DNA of 64,000 bases from Roseburia sp. CAG:10041_57 (GTDB lineage: Bacteria > Bacillota > Clostridia > Lachnospirales > Lachnospiraceae), in contig MNTL01000002.1 in assembly GCA_001916965.1 (NCBI GenBank), positions 124,001 to 188,000 on the forward strand. Direction: 5' to 3'. Below the pieces are notes generated by a model. It ran no database searches and was not told where the DNA came from. It saw only the letters and a program-made list of their open reading frames with translations. The position numbers and the translations under genes were made by a program. Positions 25,820 through 34,033 of this stretch are shown here, one piece after another (positions within the stretch are counted from its first letter, which is position 1; each line of letters begins with the position of its first letter).

Positions 25820-26011
25820 ATGAAACAGTGGCAGGAAGCTAAGTTACAGCAGCTGGATATTGAAGAGACAGCTCATAACTGGACAGGAATTTACAGAGAC
25901 GGTGGATATATCGGTGATGGTGAGATATCCGGACATCTTACATGGGAAAAAGATAACGGAAATGGTGGAAATGGCGGTAACAGTGGAGCCGGAACTGACA
26001 GCTTATCATAA
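25820..26011 (+). CDS. lasso-peptide precursor 2 (A2)
   Basis: A 63-residue peptide just after cyclase 2. The leader carries W4, A7, L9 and T17, spaced as in precursor 1. With T17 at -2 and A18 at -1, the core begins at H19: HNWTGIYRDGG. D27 is then position 9, a normal acceptor for a nine-residue macrolactam. The core is about 45 residues, unusually long; after the presumed ring come ISGHLTWEKD and a Gly/Asn-rich tail (NGNGGNGGNSGAG). It ends in Ser, the residue phosphorylated in paeninodin-type systems. There is no Cys. GAGGAGG precedes ATG 25820. An alternative is a different RiPP class using the same enzymes, but the gene set favours lasso. Confidence 0.76.
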   Translation: MKQWQEAKLQQLDIEETAHNWTGIYRDGGYIGDGEISGHLTWEKDNGNGGNGGNSGAGTDSLS

Positions 26012-26030
26012 TAACAGCATATTCTAAATA

Positions 26031-26068
26031 AAAAACAGGATGCAGGTTGAAGCTTGCATCCTGTTTTT
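26031..26068. terminator. strong bidirectional terminator
   Basis: A perfect 14-bp inverted repeat: AAAAACAGGATGCA (26031-26044) and TGCATCCTGTTTTT (26055-26068), T-rich on both strands. It closes the precursor 2 transcript and the convergent surface protein gene. Confidence 0.88.
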
Positions 26069-26076
26069 GTGTTTTG

Positions 26077-28020
26077 TTAGTTATTCCTTCTTCTCATTCT
26101 GGTAACGAAAGCGCCTGCAAATGCGGCAAATGCAGCGAAGCCGAAAGGAATGGCAGCATTTGCTGTATCGCCTGTCTTAGGTACACTGTCGGCTAAAGCA
26201 GTTGCTTCATCATCAAGGGTAACAAAATCAGAGGAAGCGGCATCTGTGATACCATCTGCCAAAGGTGTAGCTCCATCGTCAATTGCTACAGTAGAGGCTG
26301 CAGCAGTGGTGGCAGCAGAGGCTGTGGAATCAGAGCCTGTGGAACCGGAATCATCAGAACCGGAAGTGTTACCGCTGTTTGCGATATCGTTCTCAAACTG
26401 CTCTTTCAATGAAGCAGCTGTATCAAGAGCTTTCTGTGCTTCGTTCAGGTTAAAGTCAGCTTCTGCCAATTCATTCTTTGCGTTGGCCAGTTTCAGCTCA
26501 AGTGCATCCAGATTGGAGGTGATATTGTTATTTACAAGAGCTTCATACTGCTTTAAGATCTCTTCATATTTTGCCTTAGCTTCATCATAGCGCTTTGCAG
26601 AATCAGTAACTTCTTTGGAAGCCTGATCTACCATGTCATCAAGATTCTTAGACAGGTCTTTTGCCTGGTAGATTGTATAATCGAAACGGTTCTTGAAGGT
26701 ATCAGGATTAGTGGCATCAGGATCATTCTCTGTAGGATGAACCTCCTGACCCATGTCGACTTTGTTATAAGTATCCAGCGTAACCTGTGCAATTTCCTGC
26801 ATATGCTTTAACAGTTCTTTACGAAGACCTGTGGCTGTCTTTAACTGCTCTGTAGTCTGGTCGATTATATTCTGAATACCGGAAACAAGCTTCTGTTCAG
26901 CACTTACGATCTGATCGATAGCACCGTTAGCCTCTTCGATCTCAGCCTTGCAGCTGTCTACCAGTGTCTGTGCTGCTTTGATTTCCTCAGCCTGTTTAGC
27001 CAGAGTATCCTTGGTTGCCTGATCGTTGGCAGCATCCAGAGAAGCCTTGGTCTGTGTATTATTCATGGTAAGTCCCTGGGACCGGATGAATGCAAGGTAC
27101 TCCTCTTCAGTAAATTCAGGAGCTGTATTGTCATTTGCTCTGGAATATTTGGAAGCGTCAAGACCATAGAACTTAGCATAGGCATTGTACTGCTTCATTT
27201 CCTCTGTTAAGACAGAGCTTGCTGCATCATAAGCTGTTTTGGCATCATCTCTTGCAGTGGTAGCATCGGTAATTGCCTTATCAATTGTCTCTCTTGCTTC
27301 GCTGACACGTGTGTCAGAACCGATGATCTGATTAAGATTGCTTACAGTGCTGCTTACTGTGTCTGCAGCTTCCTTTGCGGCAGCAGCCTTATCAGCTGTA
27401 TAGTCTGTCAGTCCGACTTTGTTGCCATCACTGTCCTCTACATTCAGGATGATCTTACCTTCTTCTGTGATGCTATTTACAAGCTTTGTCTCATTGCCGT
27501 TTTCATCAGTACTGATAACAGTATTGCCTTTTACTTCTTTTACAATATCCTGATCGTCCTTTAAGAGGGTATCTGTTACAGTCTCACCCTGCTTTACCTG
27601 GGAAGCGGCATTGCCGGCAGCATCAGATATTTCCTCTGCAGCATCAGCCGCCGCAGCAGCATCGTTTTTCTCATTTGTAACAGCATTTGTTACGTCATTA
27701 TGGATGATATCCTTTACATCATCCACTACATCATAGGAATCCTGCGTTGTATCGACCTGGCTTATGTCACCACCAAGATCTTTTAACAGGTCTTTCTGTT
27801 CTTTGGTCAGATCTGTGTCCTTTAGTGCTTCTTCAATTTTGTTCTCTACAGTGTCCTTATCCAGGATATTCTCCTGTGCTGCATCTGTTATGTCTGTGAA
27901 CTCAATCACAGCAGCTGCATCAGCAGCAGTTACATTAACGGGTGCGGTCACTACCAGCAAGGCAGTCATGGCAGATGCAATGACGCCTTTTACGGCAGCA
28001 TTTCCTAAATACTTTTTCAT
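26077..28020 (-). CDS. sortase-anchored coiled-coil surface protein (VPKTG signal), paralogue of 9465 gene
   Basis: A 647-residue secreted protein: signal peptide 1-32 (VTA before the likely cut), long acidic helical region (about 35-540) with coiled-coil heptads, a Ser/Gly/Asp linker, then VPKTG (613-617), a hydrophobic stretch and RMRRRNN. N-terminus, YNAYAKFYG block, PLADGIT and the SVPKTGD end match the 9465 protein. It lacks the TPD repeat. The two paralogues point inward from the edges of the RiPP locus. AAAGGAG lies upstream of the ATG. Confidence 0.86.
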   Translation of the reverse strand: MKKYLGNAAVKGVIASAMTALLVVTAPVNVTAADAAAVIEFTDITDAAQENILDKDTVENKIEEALKDTDLTKEQKDLLKDLGGDISQVDTTQDSYDVVDDVKDIIHNDVTNAVTNEKNDAAAAADAAEEISDAAGNAASQVKQGETVTDTLLKDDQDIVKEVKGNTVISTDENGNETKLVNSITEEGKIILNVEDSDGNKVGLTDYTADKAAAAKEAADTVSSTVSNLNQIIGSDTRVSEARETIDKAITDATTARDDAKTAYDAASSVLTEEMKQYNAYAKFYGLDASKYSRANDNTAPEFTEEEYLAFIRSQGLTMNNTQTKASLDAANDQATKDTLAKQAEEIKAAQTLVDSCKAEIEEANGAIDQIVSAEQKLVSGIQNIIDQTTEQLKTATGLRKELLKHMQEIAQVTLDTYNKVDMGQEVHPTENDPDATNPDTFKNRFDYTIYQAKDLSKNLDDMVDQASKEVTDSAKRYDEAKAKYEEILKQYEALVNNNITSNLDALELKLANAKNELAEADFNLNEAQKALDTAASLKEQFENDIANSGNTSGSDDSGSTGSDSTASAATTAAASTVAIDDGATPLADGITDAASSDFVTLDDEATALADSVPKTGDTANAAIPFGFAAFAAFAGAFVTRMRRRNN

Positions 28021-28079
28021 AATTACTTAACTCCTTTTAACGTACTCTCAATAAGTCTTACTAACGTAAGCTAAAGTTT

Positions 28080-28108
28080 ACTATATACAATTTTCCTAAT
28101 AATTGCAA
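28080..28108 (-). promoter_or_regulatory. promoter of the minus-strand surface protein
   Basis: Minus strand: TTGCAA (28108-28103), a 17-bp spacer and TATAGT (28085-28080), about 60 bp before the ATG. Confidence 0.6.
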
Positions 28109-28328
28109 ATTATTTTTTGAAAGTGTGAAAATAATATGAAAATGCACATTAAATGCATATATAATGCACTGCATCATAATATTGTATATCAAAAGTACCA
28201 AAAAAGAGCAATATGATATTGTGCAACAATGTCAACACGACATTATTTATAAAATATTTATTAATTATGCAAAAGTTTTTGGGATAAATTACTGTTTACT
28301 TATAGACATGTCTAATGATATACTGTAT

Positions 28329-28358
28329 CTCAGTTATGTAACCTATGTCATAACTGAG
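28329..28358. repeat. inverted repeat, 10-bp arms
   Basis: Perfect arms CTCAGTTATG and CATAACTGAG with a 10-nt loop. It could be an operator or the end of a small RNA. Confidence 0.55.
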
Positions 28359-28375
28359 AGAGATGAAGAGAGAGC

Positions 28376-28404
28376 GTGTAATGAATATGGGGAATTCATT
28401 ACAC
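28376..28404. repeat. inverted repeat, 11-bp arms
   Basis: Perfect arms GTGTAATGAAT and ATTCATTACAC with a 7-nt loop, 17 bp from the previous repeat. Confidence 0.55.
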
Positions 28405-28491
28405 AGAGATGTTAGGTTTAAGTGTGTAAGGTTTCATCAGTGTAAATTGCGGGGGAAGCAGATTTATTCTTGATGGAACTTTTTTTATACC

Positions 28492-29316
28492 TTATGAGCT
28501 GTGATGCAGCGTAATGCAGATGACTTCCCTGGGATTATGGAATCTTGGAATGGAAGCATCGCCCAGTCCGCGGCTTGATATCATAGTAGATAAACCTGAA
28601 GTATACACACCGCTATCGTATTTGGGAAATAATTCTTTCTGATTACTGATGATTCCGCCGATAAAAGGTAGACATACAATTCCACCATGGGTATGACCGG
28701 AGAGAACCAGGTCATAATTGTAAGGTGCAATACCGTCGAATTTATCGGTACCATGGTATAGAAGAATATTGAACATGGTTGTATTGGCATAATCAATGTT
28801 ATTTCGCAGTCCCCGCATTGTCAGTCTGAAATCTAATCCGCTCAACAAAATGGAATCTCCATTATGCCCGATTACGACAGAAGCATCATTTAAGTCATGT
28901 ACTTGATACTTCTCATTCAATTCTTTCATCTCTGCCAGTGGCGCAGAAGCATCATATTCATGGTTTCCATTTACATAATATATCGGTGCGACATCATAGA
29001 TTCCTGTAATCAGGTCACGATAATTATCCAGAGAATGTTCATCATCAATGGAATCACCGGTAAACAGAATCAGATCAGGTTCGGCATTGCGGATCATTGC
29101 AATCAGATCAGATTCCCCATCACCGAATTCCTTACAGTGAAAATCAGAGATATGTACAATACGGTATCCGTCAAAGCCTTCGGGAACTTTGGAGCTGGTA
29201 TAGTCATATCTTGTCAGTACGAGGGGATTATAGAATCCACTGATGATATACAGCAATATGACAATAATACATAAGATAAGAACATTTTTACGGTTGCATA
29301 AAGATGATAATTTCAT
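28492..29316 (-). CDS. membrane-anchored metallophosphoesterase (YkuE-like)
   Basis: A 274-residue protein with an N-terminal membrane anchor (residues 11-27, VLILCIIVILLYIISG) and a calcineurin-like phosphoesterase domain facing out of the cell. All five metal-site motifs are visible: HISDFH, FTGDSIDD, YYVNGNHEYD, ILLYHGTD and SGHTHGG. Relatives act on lipid or nucleotide phosphoesters; the substrate here is not known. It is alone on the minus strand, divergent from the polysaccharide operon. Confidence 0.87.
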   Translation of the reverse strand: MKLSSLCNRKNVLILCIIVILLYIISGFYNPLVLTRYDYTSSKVPEGFDGYRIVHISDFHCKEFGDGESDLIAMIRNAEPDLILFTGDSIDDEHSLDNYRDLITGIYDVAPIYYVNGNHEYDASAPLAEMKELNEKYQVHDLNDASVVIGHNGDSILLSGLDFRLTMRGLRNNIDYANTTMFNILLYHGTDKFDGIAPYNYDLVLSGHTHGGIVCLPFIGGIISNQKELFPKYDSGVYTSGLSTMISSRGLGDASIPRFHNPREVICITLHHSS

Positions 29317-29348
29317 AATTAATCCTCATTTCTATGGTATAGGGTAGT

Positions 29349-29377
29349 TTGCACTAACAATTTGTTAATTATAGCAT
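29349..29377 (+). promoter_or_regulatory. candidate promoter of the exopolysaccharide operon
   Basis: TTGCAC (29349-29354), a 17-bp spacer and TAGCAT (29372-29377). The spacer starts with the palindrome TAACAATTTGTTA (29355-29367), a possible operator. Confidence 0.45.
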
Positions 29378-29414
29378 AGACAATGAAAAAGTAAAGAAAG
29401 GTAAGAGAACAACG

Positions 29415-30116
29415 ATGAAGTATGAGAATGAAATGGAAATTGATGTAGGAAGATGCCTGAGGGCGTTGGTAAAGAGATGGCGCTTCCTCATAGTTATGGC
29501 TATCCTGTGTGGTGTTGCAGGCTTTATCCTGACAATGGAGAAGAAAGAGGACACCTACCAGGCTACTTCCAGTGTATATGCAATGTCAGGTGATTCCTAC
29601 AGCAGTGCACAGGTAGGCGTAAGTGCCATGAATGATTATGCGGATATTGCCACTTCCATGAAAGTATGTGAACGAGCAGCTCTCTTGATGGGAAATGCCA
29701 GAGTAACAGGTGATGATATCATGAAATCTACCACCGTATCCACGGGAAAGAAGAGCAGCAGTTCCACAACGGTGCAGGATTCTACGATCATGAAGATCAC
29801 CTGTGAGTATACAGATCCTGTTGTAGCAATGGAGATGTCACAGGCAGTTGCAGAAGCCTTCACAATAGAAATGGAGAATATTCTGGGAACAGATGCCGTG
29901 AAGCTTCTGGATAAACCATATGCCTATAAAGTGTCCTTTGATGCCACACAGCATCAGTGGATGATCAGAATTGCAGCTTTCCTGGGCGGTCTGCTGATCG
30001 GTGCAGCTGTTGTTGTTATTGGAGAGATATTTGATTCCAGAACACGGACAATCAGAGAATGCACCATGAGAGAGGATTTACCGATCATTGGTGTGATTCC
30101 AAGATACAAAGATTAA
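29415..30116 (+). CDS. Wzz/CpsC-type chain-length and kinase-adaptor protein
   Basis: A 233-residue membrane protein with two transmembrane helices (about 23-43 and 177-202) and an extracellular segment between them, the layout of Gram-positive CpsC/YveK proteins. The opening EMEIDVGRCLRALVKRWRF is typical. It would control polymer length and activate the neighbouring CpsD-like protein, which begins 14 bases after its stop. Confidence 0.87.
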   Translation: MKYENEMEIDVGRCLRALVKRWRFLIVMAILCGVAGFILTMEKKEDTYQATSSVYAMSGDSYSSAQVGVSAMNDYADIATSMKVCERAALLMGNARVTGDDIMKSTTVSTGKKSSSSTTVQDSTIMKITCEYTDPVVAMEMSQAVAEAFTIEMENILGTDAVKLLDKPYAYKVSFDATQHQWMIRIAAFLGGLLIGAAVVVIGEIFDSRTRTIRECTMREDLPIIGVIPRYKD

Positions 30117-30130
30117 TGAGGTGAAGACGG

Positions 30131-30868
30131 ATGAACAAGTTGGACATATATAAGAATCAGGACTACATATTAAATGATGCCTTTGACCAGGCAGTTGTAA
30201 ATATTCATATCCAGAAGGAGCAGAACGGATATAAAACGTATACGGTCTGCGGCTGTGAACCGGGAGACGGCTCAACCACAGTAGCCATCAATCTTGCGGC
30301 AGCGCTTGCCAACTCAGGCTGGAAGACAGTGCTGGTAGATGGAGACATGCGTAAGAAGAAGGGCTATAAAAGACTGAATGAGGGAGCTTCCGTTGGATTG
30401 TCAGAATACCTTACGGCACAGGCACAGATCAATGATATCATCTATGAAACAACAACAGAGCTTCTGTATTATATCCCATGTGGAGAACAGAATGAGAATC
30501 CGGTCCGTCTCCTGTGCTCAACACAGATGGAGAACGTAGAGAAGACGCTGGCTGATAACTTTGATTTCGTAATCTATGATATGCCGGCGGTGACAGCAGC
30601 AATGGATGCAACCGCAATTGCAGTGAAGACAGATGCATGTATTCTTGTTGTGGCGATGGGAGAGAGCAGCAAGAAGGGGCTGGCAACAGCAGTCAGTACA
30701 CTGGATGAGAAGAGAGCGAACCTGCTGGGGGTTATCGTAAATAAAGTGGATATCAATGAATATAAGAGATATCGTCGTTCTTTTGACTATTTCAAGAAAG
30801 AAAAATATGCCGATCATGCCAGGGCAGTTATGAAGGCAAACAAGAAAAATAACAGAAAGAATGCATAA
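30131..30868 (+). CDS. CpsD-like bacterial tyrosine kinase with altered Walker A
   Basis: A 245-residue BY-kinase relative. Walker A' is VLVDGDMR (D70, D72), Walker B is FVIYDMPAV, and the C-terminus carries a tyrosine cluster (YKRYRRSFDYFKKEKY). The P-loop reads CEPGDGSTTVAINLA: where CpsD proteins have G-x-G-K-S/T, Ser48 stands in for the lysine. The DNA (gga gac ggc tca acc aca) confirms this. Either this is a lineage-specific working variant or catalysis is impaired. It is expected to pair with the CpsC-like protein to regulate export or polymerisation. Confidence 0.83.
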   Translation: MNKLDIYKNQDYILNDAFDQAVVNIHIQKEQNGYKTYTVCGCEPGDGSTTVAINLAAALANSGWKTVLVDGDMRKKKGYKRLNEGASVGLSEYLTAQAQINDIIYETTTELLYYIPCGEQNENPVRLLCSTQMENVEKTLADNFDFVIYDMPAVTAAMDATAIAVKTDACILVVAMGESSKKGLATAVSTLDEKRANLLGVIVNKVDINEYKRYRRSFDYFKKEKYADHARAVMKANKKNNRKNA

Positions 30869-30883
30869 AAGAGGATAGAGAAA

Positions 30884-31795
30884 ATGAAAAAACAGTGGAA
30901 ACGAATTGCAAGTGCAGTCATGATGTGCGCAGTACTGTGCCTCTGTGCCGGAAAAGTAAATGCAACAGAGATTGCCAGCGCTGATTCGGCAATCATCAGT
31001 GTAGAAGCCTATGAGATAGAAGAGGGCGCATTGGTTGCAGGAGAAGAAGTGACGATCAATCTGACGATTAAAAATAACAGTGCAGTGACAGATGCACAGA
31101 ATGTCATGGTGACTTTTGATTCTGCCAATTATGCACTGATGCCGGTATATGGAGAAGGCAATCAGGTATACATTGGAAATATTCCAGCAGGAGTATCAAA
31201 GGACATTACGCTGAGAGCAGCAGTGAACAGAGCATATAATGCAGATGCAGCACAGTTAAAATGCTATTTCAGCTATGCATCCGGTTCTTCATCTTTAAAT
31301 AATACAACGACAATCATTATTCCTACTTATATATCAGGTAATCTGATTGCAGATTCTACTGTAGTTGCCGGTAATGCAACAGTAGGAGTCAATTCGCTGG
31401 TCAGTGTGAAATACAAAAATGCAAGTTCAGTGGACATCACAGATGCAAAGCTTGTAATAGAAGGAAATATACAGGAAGACAGCAAAGAGATAGAGCTTCC
31501 TACCGCAGCGGCAGGTAAGACCTATACAGGAGATTATTATGTAAACTATCTGGAGAGCGGCATTCAGACTCTGAAGATTCAGTATCAGTATACAGATGCA
31601 CAGGGGAATGCATTCGTAACAGATTGTGGAGAGTATAAAATAAACGTAACCAATGATGTTGTAGAACAGACCAGTAATGCAGTAGTCAGCCAGGAGACAT
31701 CAGGAGCTTCCCGTGTAGTACAGCTGGGAATGGCAGGACTGTTGGGCATTATCATTATAATTGTGGTAGTTTTATATATTAAAAAGCGCAAGTAG
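30884..31795 (+). CDS. secreted, C-terminally membrane-anchored beta-domain protein
   Basis: No family recognised with confidence. The 303-residue protein has a signal peptide (1-26, ending in VNA), two Ig-like or CARDB-like beta repeats (VTINLTIKNNSAVTDAQNV and VSVKYKNASSVDITDAKL are the matching strands) and a C-terminal transmembrane helix followed by KKRK. It would sit on the outer face of the membrane. Its place between the CpsD-like gene and the first GT4 suggests a role in polymer export or attachment. Confidence 0.72.
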   Translation: MKKQWKRIASAVMMCAVLCLCAGKVNATEIASADSAIISVEAYEIEEGALVAGEEVTINLTIKNNSAVTDAQNVMVTFDSANYALMPVYGEGNQVYIGNIPAGVSKDITLRAAVNRAYNADAAQLKCYFSYASGSSSLNNTTTIIIPTYISGNLIADSTVVAGNATVGVNSLVSVKYKNASSVDITDAKLVIEGNIQEDSKEIELPTAAAGKTYTGDYYVNYLESGIQTLKIQYQYTDAQGNAFVTDCGEYKINVTNDVVEQTSNAVVSQETSGASRVVQLGMAGLLGIIIIIVVVLYIKKRK

Positions 31796-31832
31796 GCAGT
31801 TAAACATAAGGGTTTATGAGGGAGGATAATGT

Positions 31833-33032
31833 ATGAAAATCGCAATGATCGGTCACAAGAGAATTCCATCCAGGGAGGGTGGCGTGGAAATCGTAGTAGA
31901 GAAACTGGCAGAAAGAATGGTAGCCCAGGGACATGAAGTATATGCCTATAACCGTAAAGGACATCATGTATCAGGAAAAGAAAATGATGTGAAGGCAGTG
32001 AAAGAATATAAAGGGATTCACATTATTACAGTTCCTACATTCGAGAAGAAAAGCCTCAATGCTTTCGTATATTCCGTATTGGCGACCATACATGCGCTGT
32101 TTCAGCACTATGATGTCATTCATTATCACGCATCAGGATCATGCGCTATGCTGTGGCTGCCCAGGTTATTCGGTATTCATACAGTTGCTACGATTCATGG
32201 ATTGGACAGTCAGAGATCCAAGTGGGGAGGATTTGCTTCCAGATACTTGCAGTTTGGGGAAAGAATGGCTGCCAAATATGCTGATGAACTGATTGTTTTA
32301 TCAGAAGGAAACCGTAAATACTTCAAGGATATGTACGGAAGAAACGCAACACTGATTCCAAACGGTGTAGAGAAGCCTGAACTGAAAGAAGCCAAGTTGA
32401 TACTGGAAAGATACGGACTCAAAAAGAAGAGTTATATCCTGTTTTTGGCAAGAATCGTACCGGAGAAGGGACTTCACTATCTGATTGAAGCCTTTAAGGA
32501 TATTGCGACAGATAAGAAGCTGTGTATCGTAGGTGGAACTTCCCATTCCGGTGAGTACGTGGAACAGGTAGTCAAGATGGCAGAGGATGACCCAAGAATC
32601 ATGTTTTTGGGATTCCAGCAGGGTGCAGCCCTTGAAGAACTGTTCAGTAATGCTTATCTCTATGTATTGCCCAGTGATGTAGAGGGCATGCCTATCTCCC
32701 TTCTGGAAGCCATGAGCTACGGCAACTGCTGTGTTGTCAGCAATATCGTGGAGAATGCAGATGTAGTAGAAGATAAGGGCGTGACCTTTGAAAAGAGCAA
32801 TGTCAAGAGCCTTGAGAAAGAGTTAAAGAATCTGCTGGAGGATGAGCGAATCGTCAATATGCTCAAAGCAGAATCCAGAGAGTTCATTACTATGAAATAT
32901 AACTGGGATGAAGTAGTAGAGAAGACCATTCAGTTGTATGAGAAAGAGCCTGAGAAGAAAGTAAGCGCCAGAGAGAAGAAGAAGCGCATCAGAGCAGCGA
33001 TGGCGAATGGAATGGCAGAAGAGAAGAGATAA
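31833..33032 (+). CDS. GT4 glycosyltransferase (rhamnosyltransferase-like, DUF1972 N-terminus)
   Basis: A 399-residue GT-B enzyme. The N-terminus MKIAMIGHKRIPSREGGVE is typical of DUF1972/Cps2F-like transferases, many of which act on rhamnose. The donor-binding E-x7-E pair is E284 and E292 in DVEGMPISLLEA. A lysine/arginine-rich tail may bind the membrane. GGAGG lies before the ATG. It probably adds an early sugar of the repeat unit. Confidence 0.85.
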   Translation: MKIAMIGHKRIPSREGGVEIVVEKLAERMVAQGHEVYAYNRKGHHVSGKENDVKAVKEYKGIHIITVPTFEKKSLNAFVYSVLATIHALFQHYDVIHYHASGSCAMLWLPRLFGIHTVATIHGLDSQRSKWGGFASRYLQFGERMAAKYADELIVLSEGNRKYFKDMYGRNATLIPNGVEKPELKEAKLILERYGLKKKSYILFLARIVPEKGLHYLIEAFKDIATDKKLCIVGGTSHSGEYVEQVVKMAEDDPRIMFLGFQQGAALEELFSNAYLYVLPSDVEGMPISLLEAMSYGNCCVVSNIVENADVVEDKGVTFEKSNVKSLEKELKNLLEDERIVNMLKAESREFITMKYNWDEVVEKTIQLYEKEPEKKVSAREKKKRIRAAMANGMAEEKR

Positions 33033-33073
33033 GAGTGATAAAATGATATGGTTTGTGAAAAGGGATTAGTAAG

Positions 33074-34012
33074 ATGAAACAAAAAATAACGATAACGGCA
33101 ATATGCATTGCAATCGTATTGCTTGCAGCGAAAGTGATCATGTCAGATGACGTTGTAAATGCCAAAGAAATCAGGAAGAACGATACAGTTCAGATTTTAT
33201 CAAGAGATGAAATCCTTAATGCACAGGAAGCGGATTATAAGAACGTTTCTTATGTGAAATGGCAGGAATATGATGCTTCGGACGCCACAGTGCAAGATGG
33301 TGTGATTCCTGTAAATCTGTTATCCGATGAGATTTATTGTTCCATGAATCTGCCATCTGAGAGCAGAAGCAATGAAATGATACAGATGAACCGGGATAAC
33401 GGCAAGATTATGTCCGGTATGACCAGTAAACAAAGCTCCATAGTAGGTATAGGAGCCATTTACAGTACGGCAGGGGCAGATTTACCTGATCAGTTCACAT
33501 TATGCATTGGCAAAATCAAGACATTTGCTTATCTGGACAGCATTGATAACTGGGCGATCATAGATGAACAGCCGTATCCGGATGGCGTTTATCTATATAA
33601 AATGCCCTGGACTGAACATAAGTCAAAGAAATGCAATAACATACAGTATTACTCTGATCATGTGGAAATATCGCTGACCAAAGAGGAATTTACCAGTTAC
33701 GCCTTGCACTTCTGGGGAAAAAGAAAAGCTGTGGACCGGAAAGATGTCAGATATGTTGCATGTGCATATGATTTCTGGATAAAAGAAACTGGAAATGATG
33801 GAAAATTCACTGCGGCTATAGGAATAGATGCAAAAGATAAAAAGGGAAGCAGCGCAAGTATAGTACAGCTCTTTTCAAGCAGAGGAATGCAGGTGACTTC
33901 CCAGAAGAGAACGCAGTGGGGACAGACAATTCCAAATGCAGAGTATGATCCTGTATATGATGGATATGTTTTGAAGCTGTTATATGACAAATGGTGGAGT
34001 GGTTCCAAATAA
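33074..34012 (+). CDS. secreted or membrane-anchored protein of unknown function
   Basis: A 312-residue protein with one N-terminal hydrophobic segment (residues 5-22) and an extracytoplasmic remainder rich in Tyr, Trp and Lys, with alternating strand pattern in its second half. I do not recognise the family. It stands within the polysaccharide operon between two GT4 genes. A carbohydrate-binding or modifying role is possible but not shown. Confidence 0.65.
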   Translation: MKQKITITAICIAIVLLAAKVIMSDDVVNAKEIRKNDTVQILSRDEILNAQEADYKNVSYVKWQEYDASDATVQDGVIPVNLLSDEIYCSMNLPSESRSNEMIQMNRDNGKIMSGMTSKQSSIVGIGAIYSTAGADLPDQFTLCIGKIKTFAYLDSIDNWAIIDEQPYPDGVYLYKMPWTEHKSKKCNNIQYYSDHVEISLTKEEFTSYALHFWGKRKAVDRKDVRYVACAYDFWIKETGNDGKFTAAIGIDAKDKKGSSASIVQLFSSRGMQVTSQKRTQWGQTIPNAEYDPVYDGYVLKLLYDKWWSGSK

Positions 34013-34033
34013 TACGAGGAAGAGAGATAGGAT

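Larger units (their letters stand above)
28109..28491. other. AT-rich gene-free stretch with two hairpins
   Basis: About 380 bp between the surface protein promoter and the metallophosphoesterase stop. An 83-codon frame (28164-28415) has no ribosome site or family features and I do not call it. Two inverted repeats are present: CTCAGTTATG/CATAACTGAG (28329-28338, 28349-28358) and GTGTAATGAAT/ATTCATTACAC (28376-28386, 28394-28404). No T-run follows either. Confidence 0.6.

Noticed and set aside
13848..26011. Lanthipeptide, sactipeptide or ranthipeptide cluster
   Set aside because: The precursors have no cysteine, and no LanM/LanBC or radical SAM gene is present; cyclase, B2 peptidase and kinases fit lasso chemistry.
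28164..28415. 83-codon plus-strand frame in the AT-rich gap
   Set aside because: No Shine-Dalgarno sequence and no recognisable pattern; it spans two inverted repeats that look non-coding.
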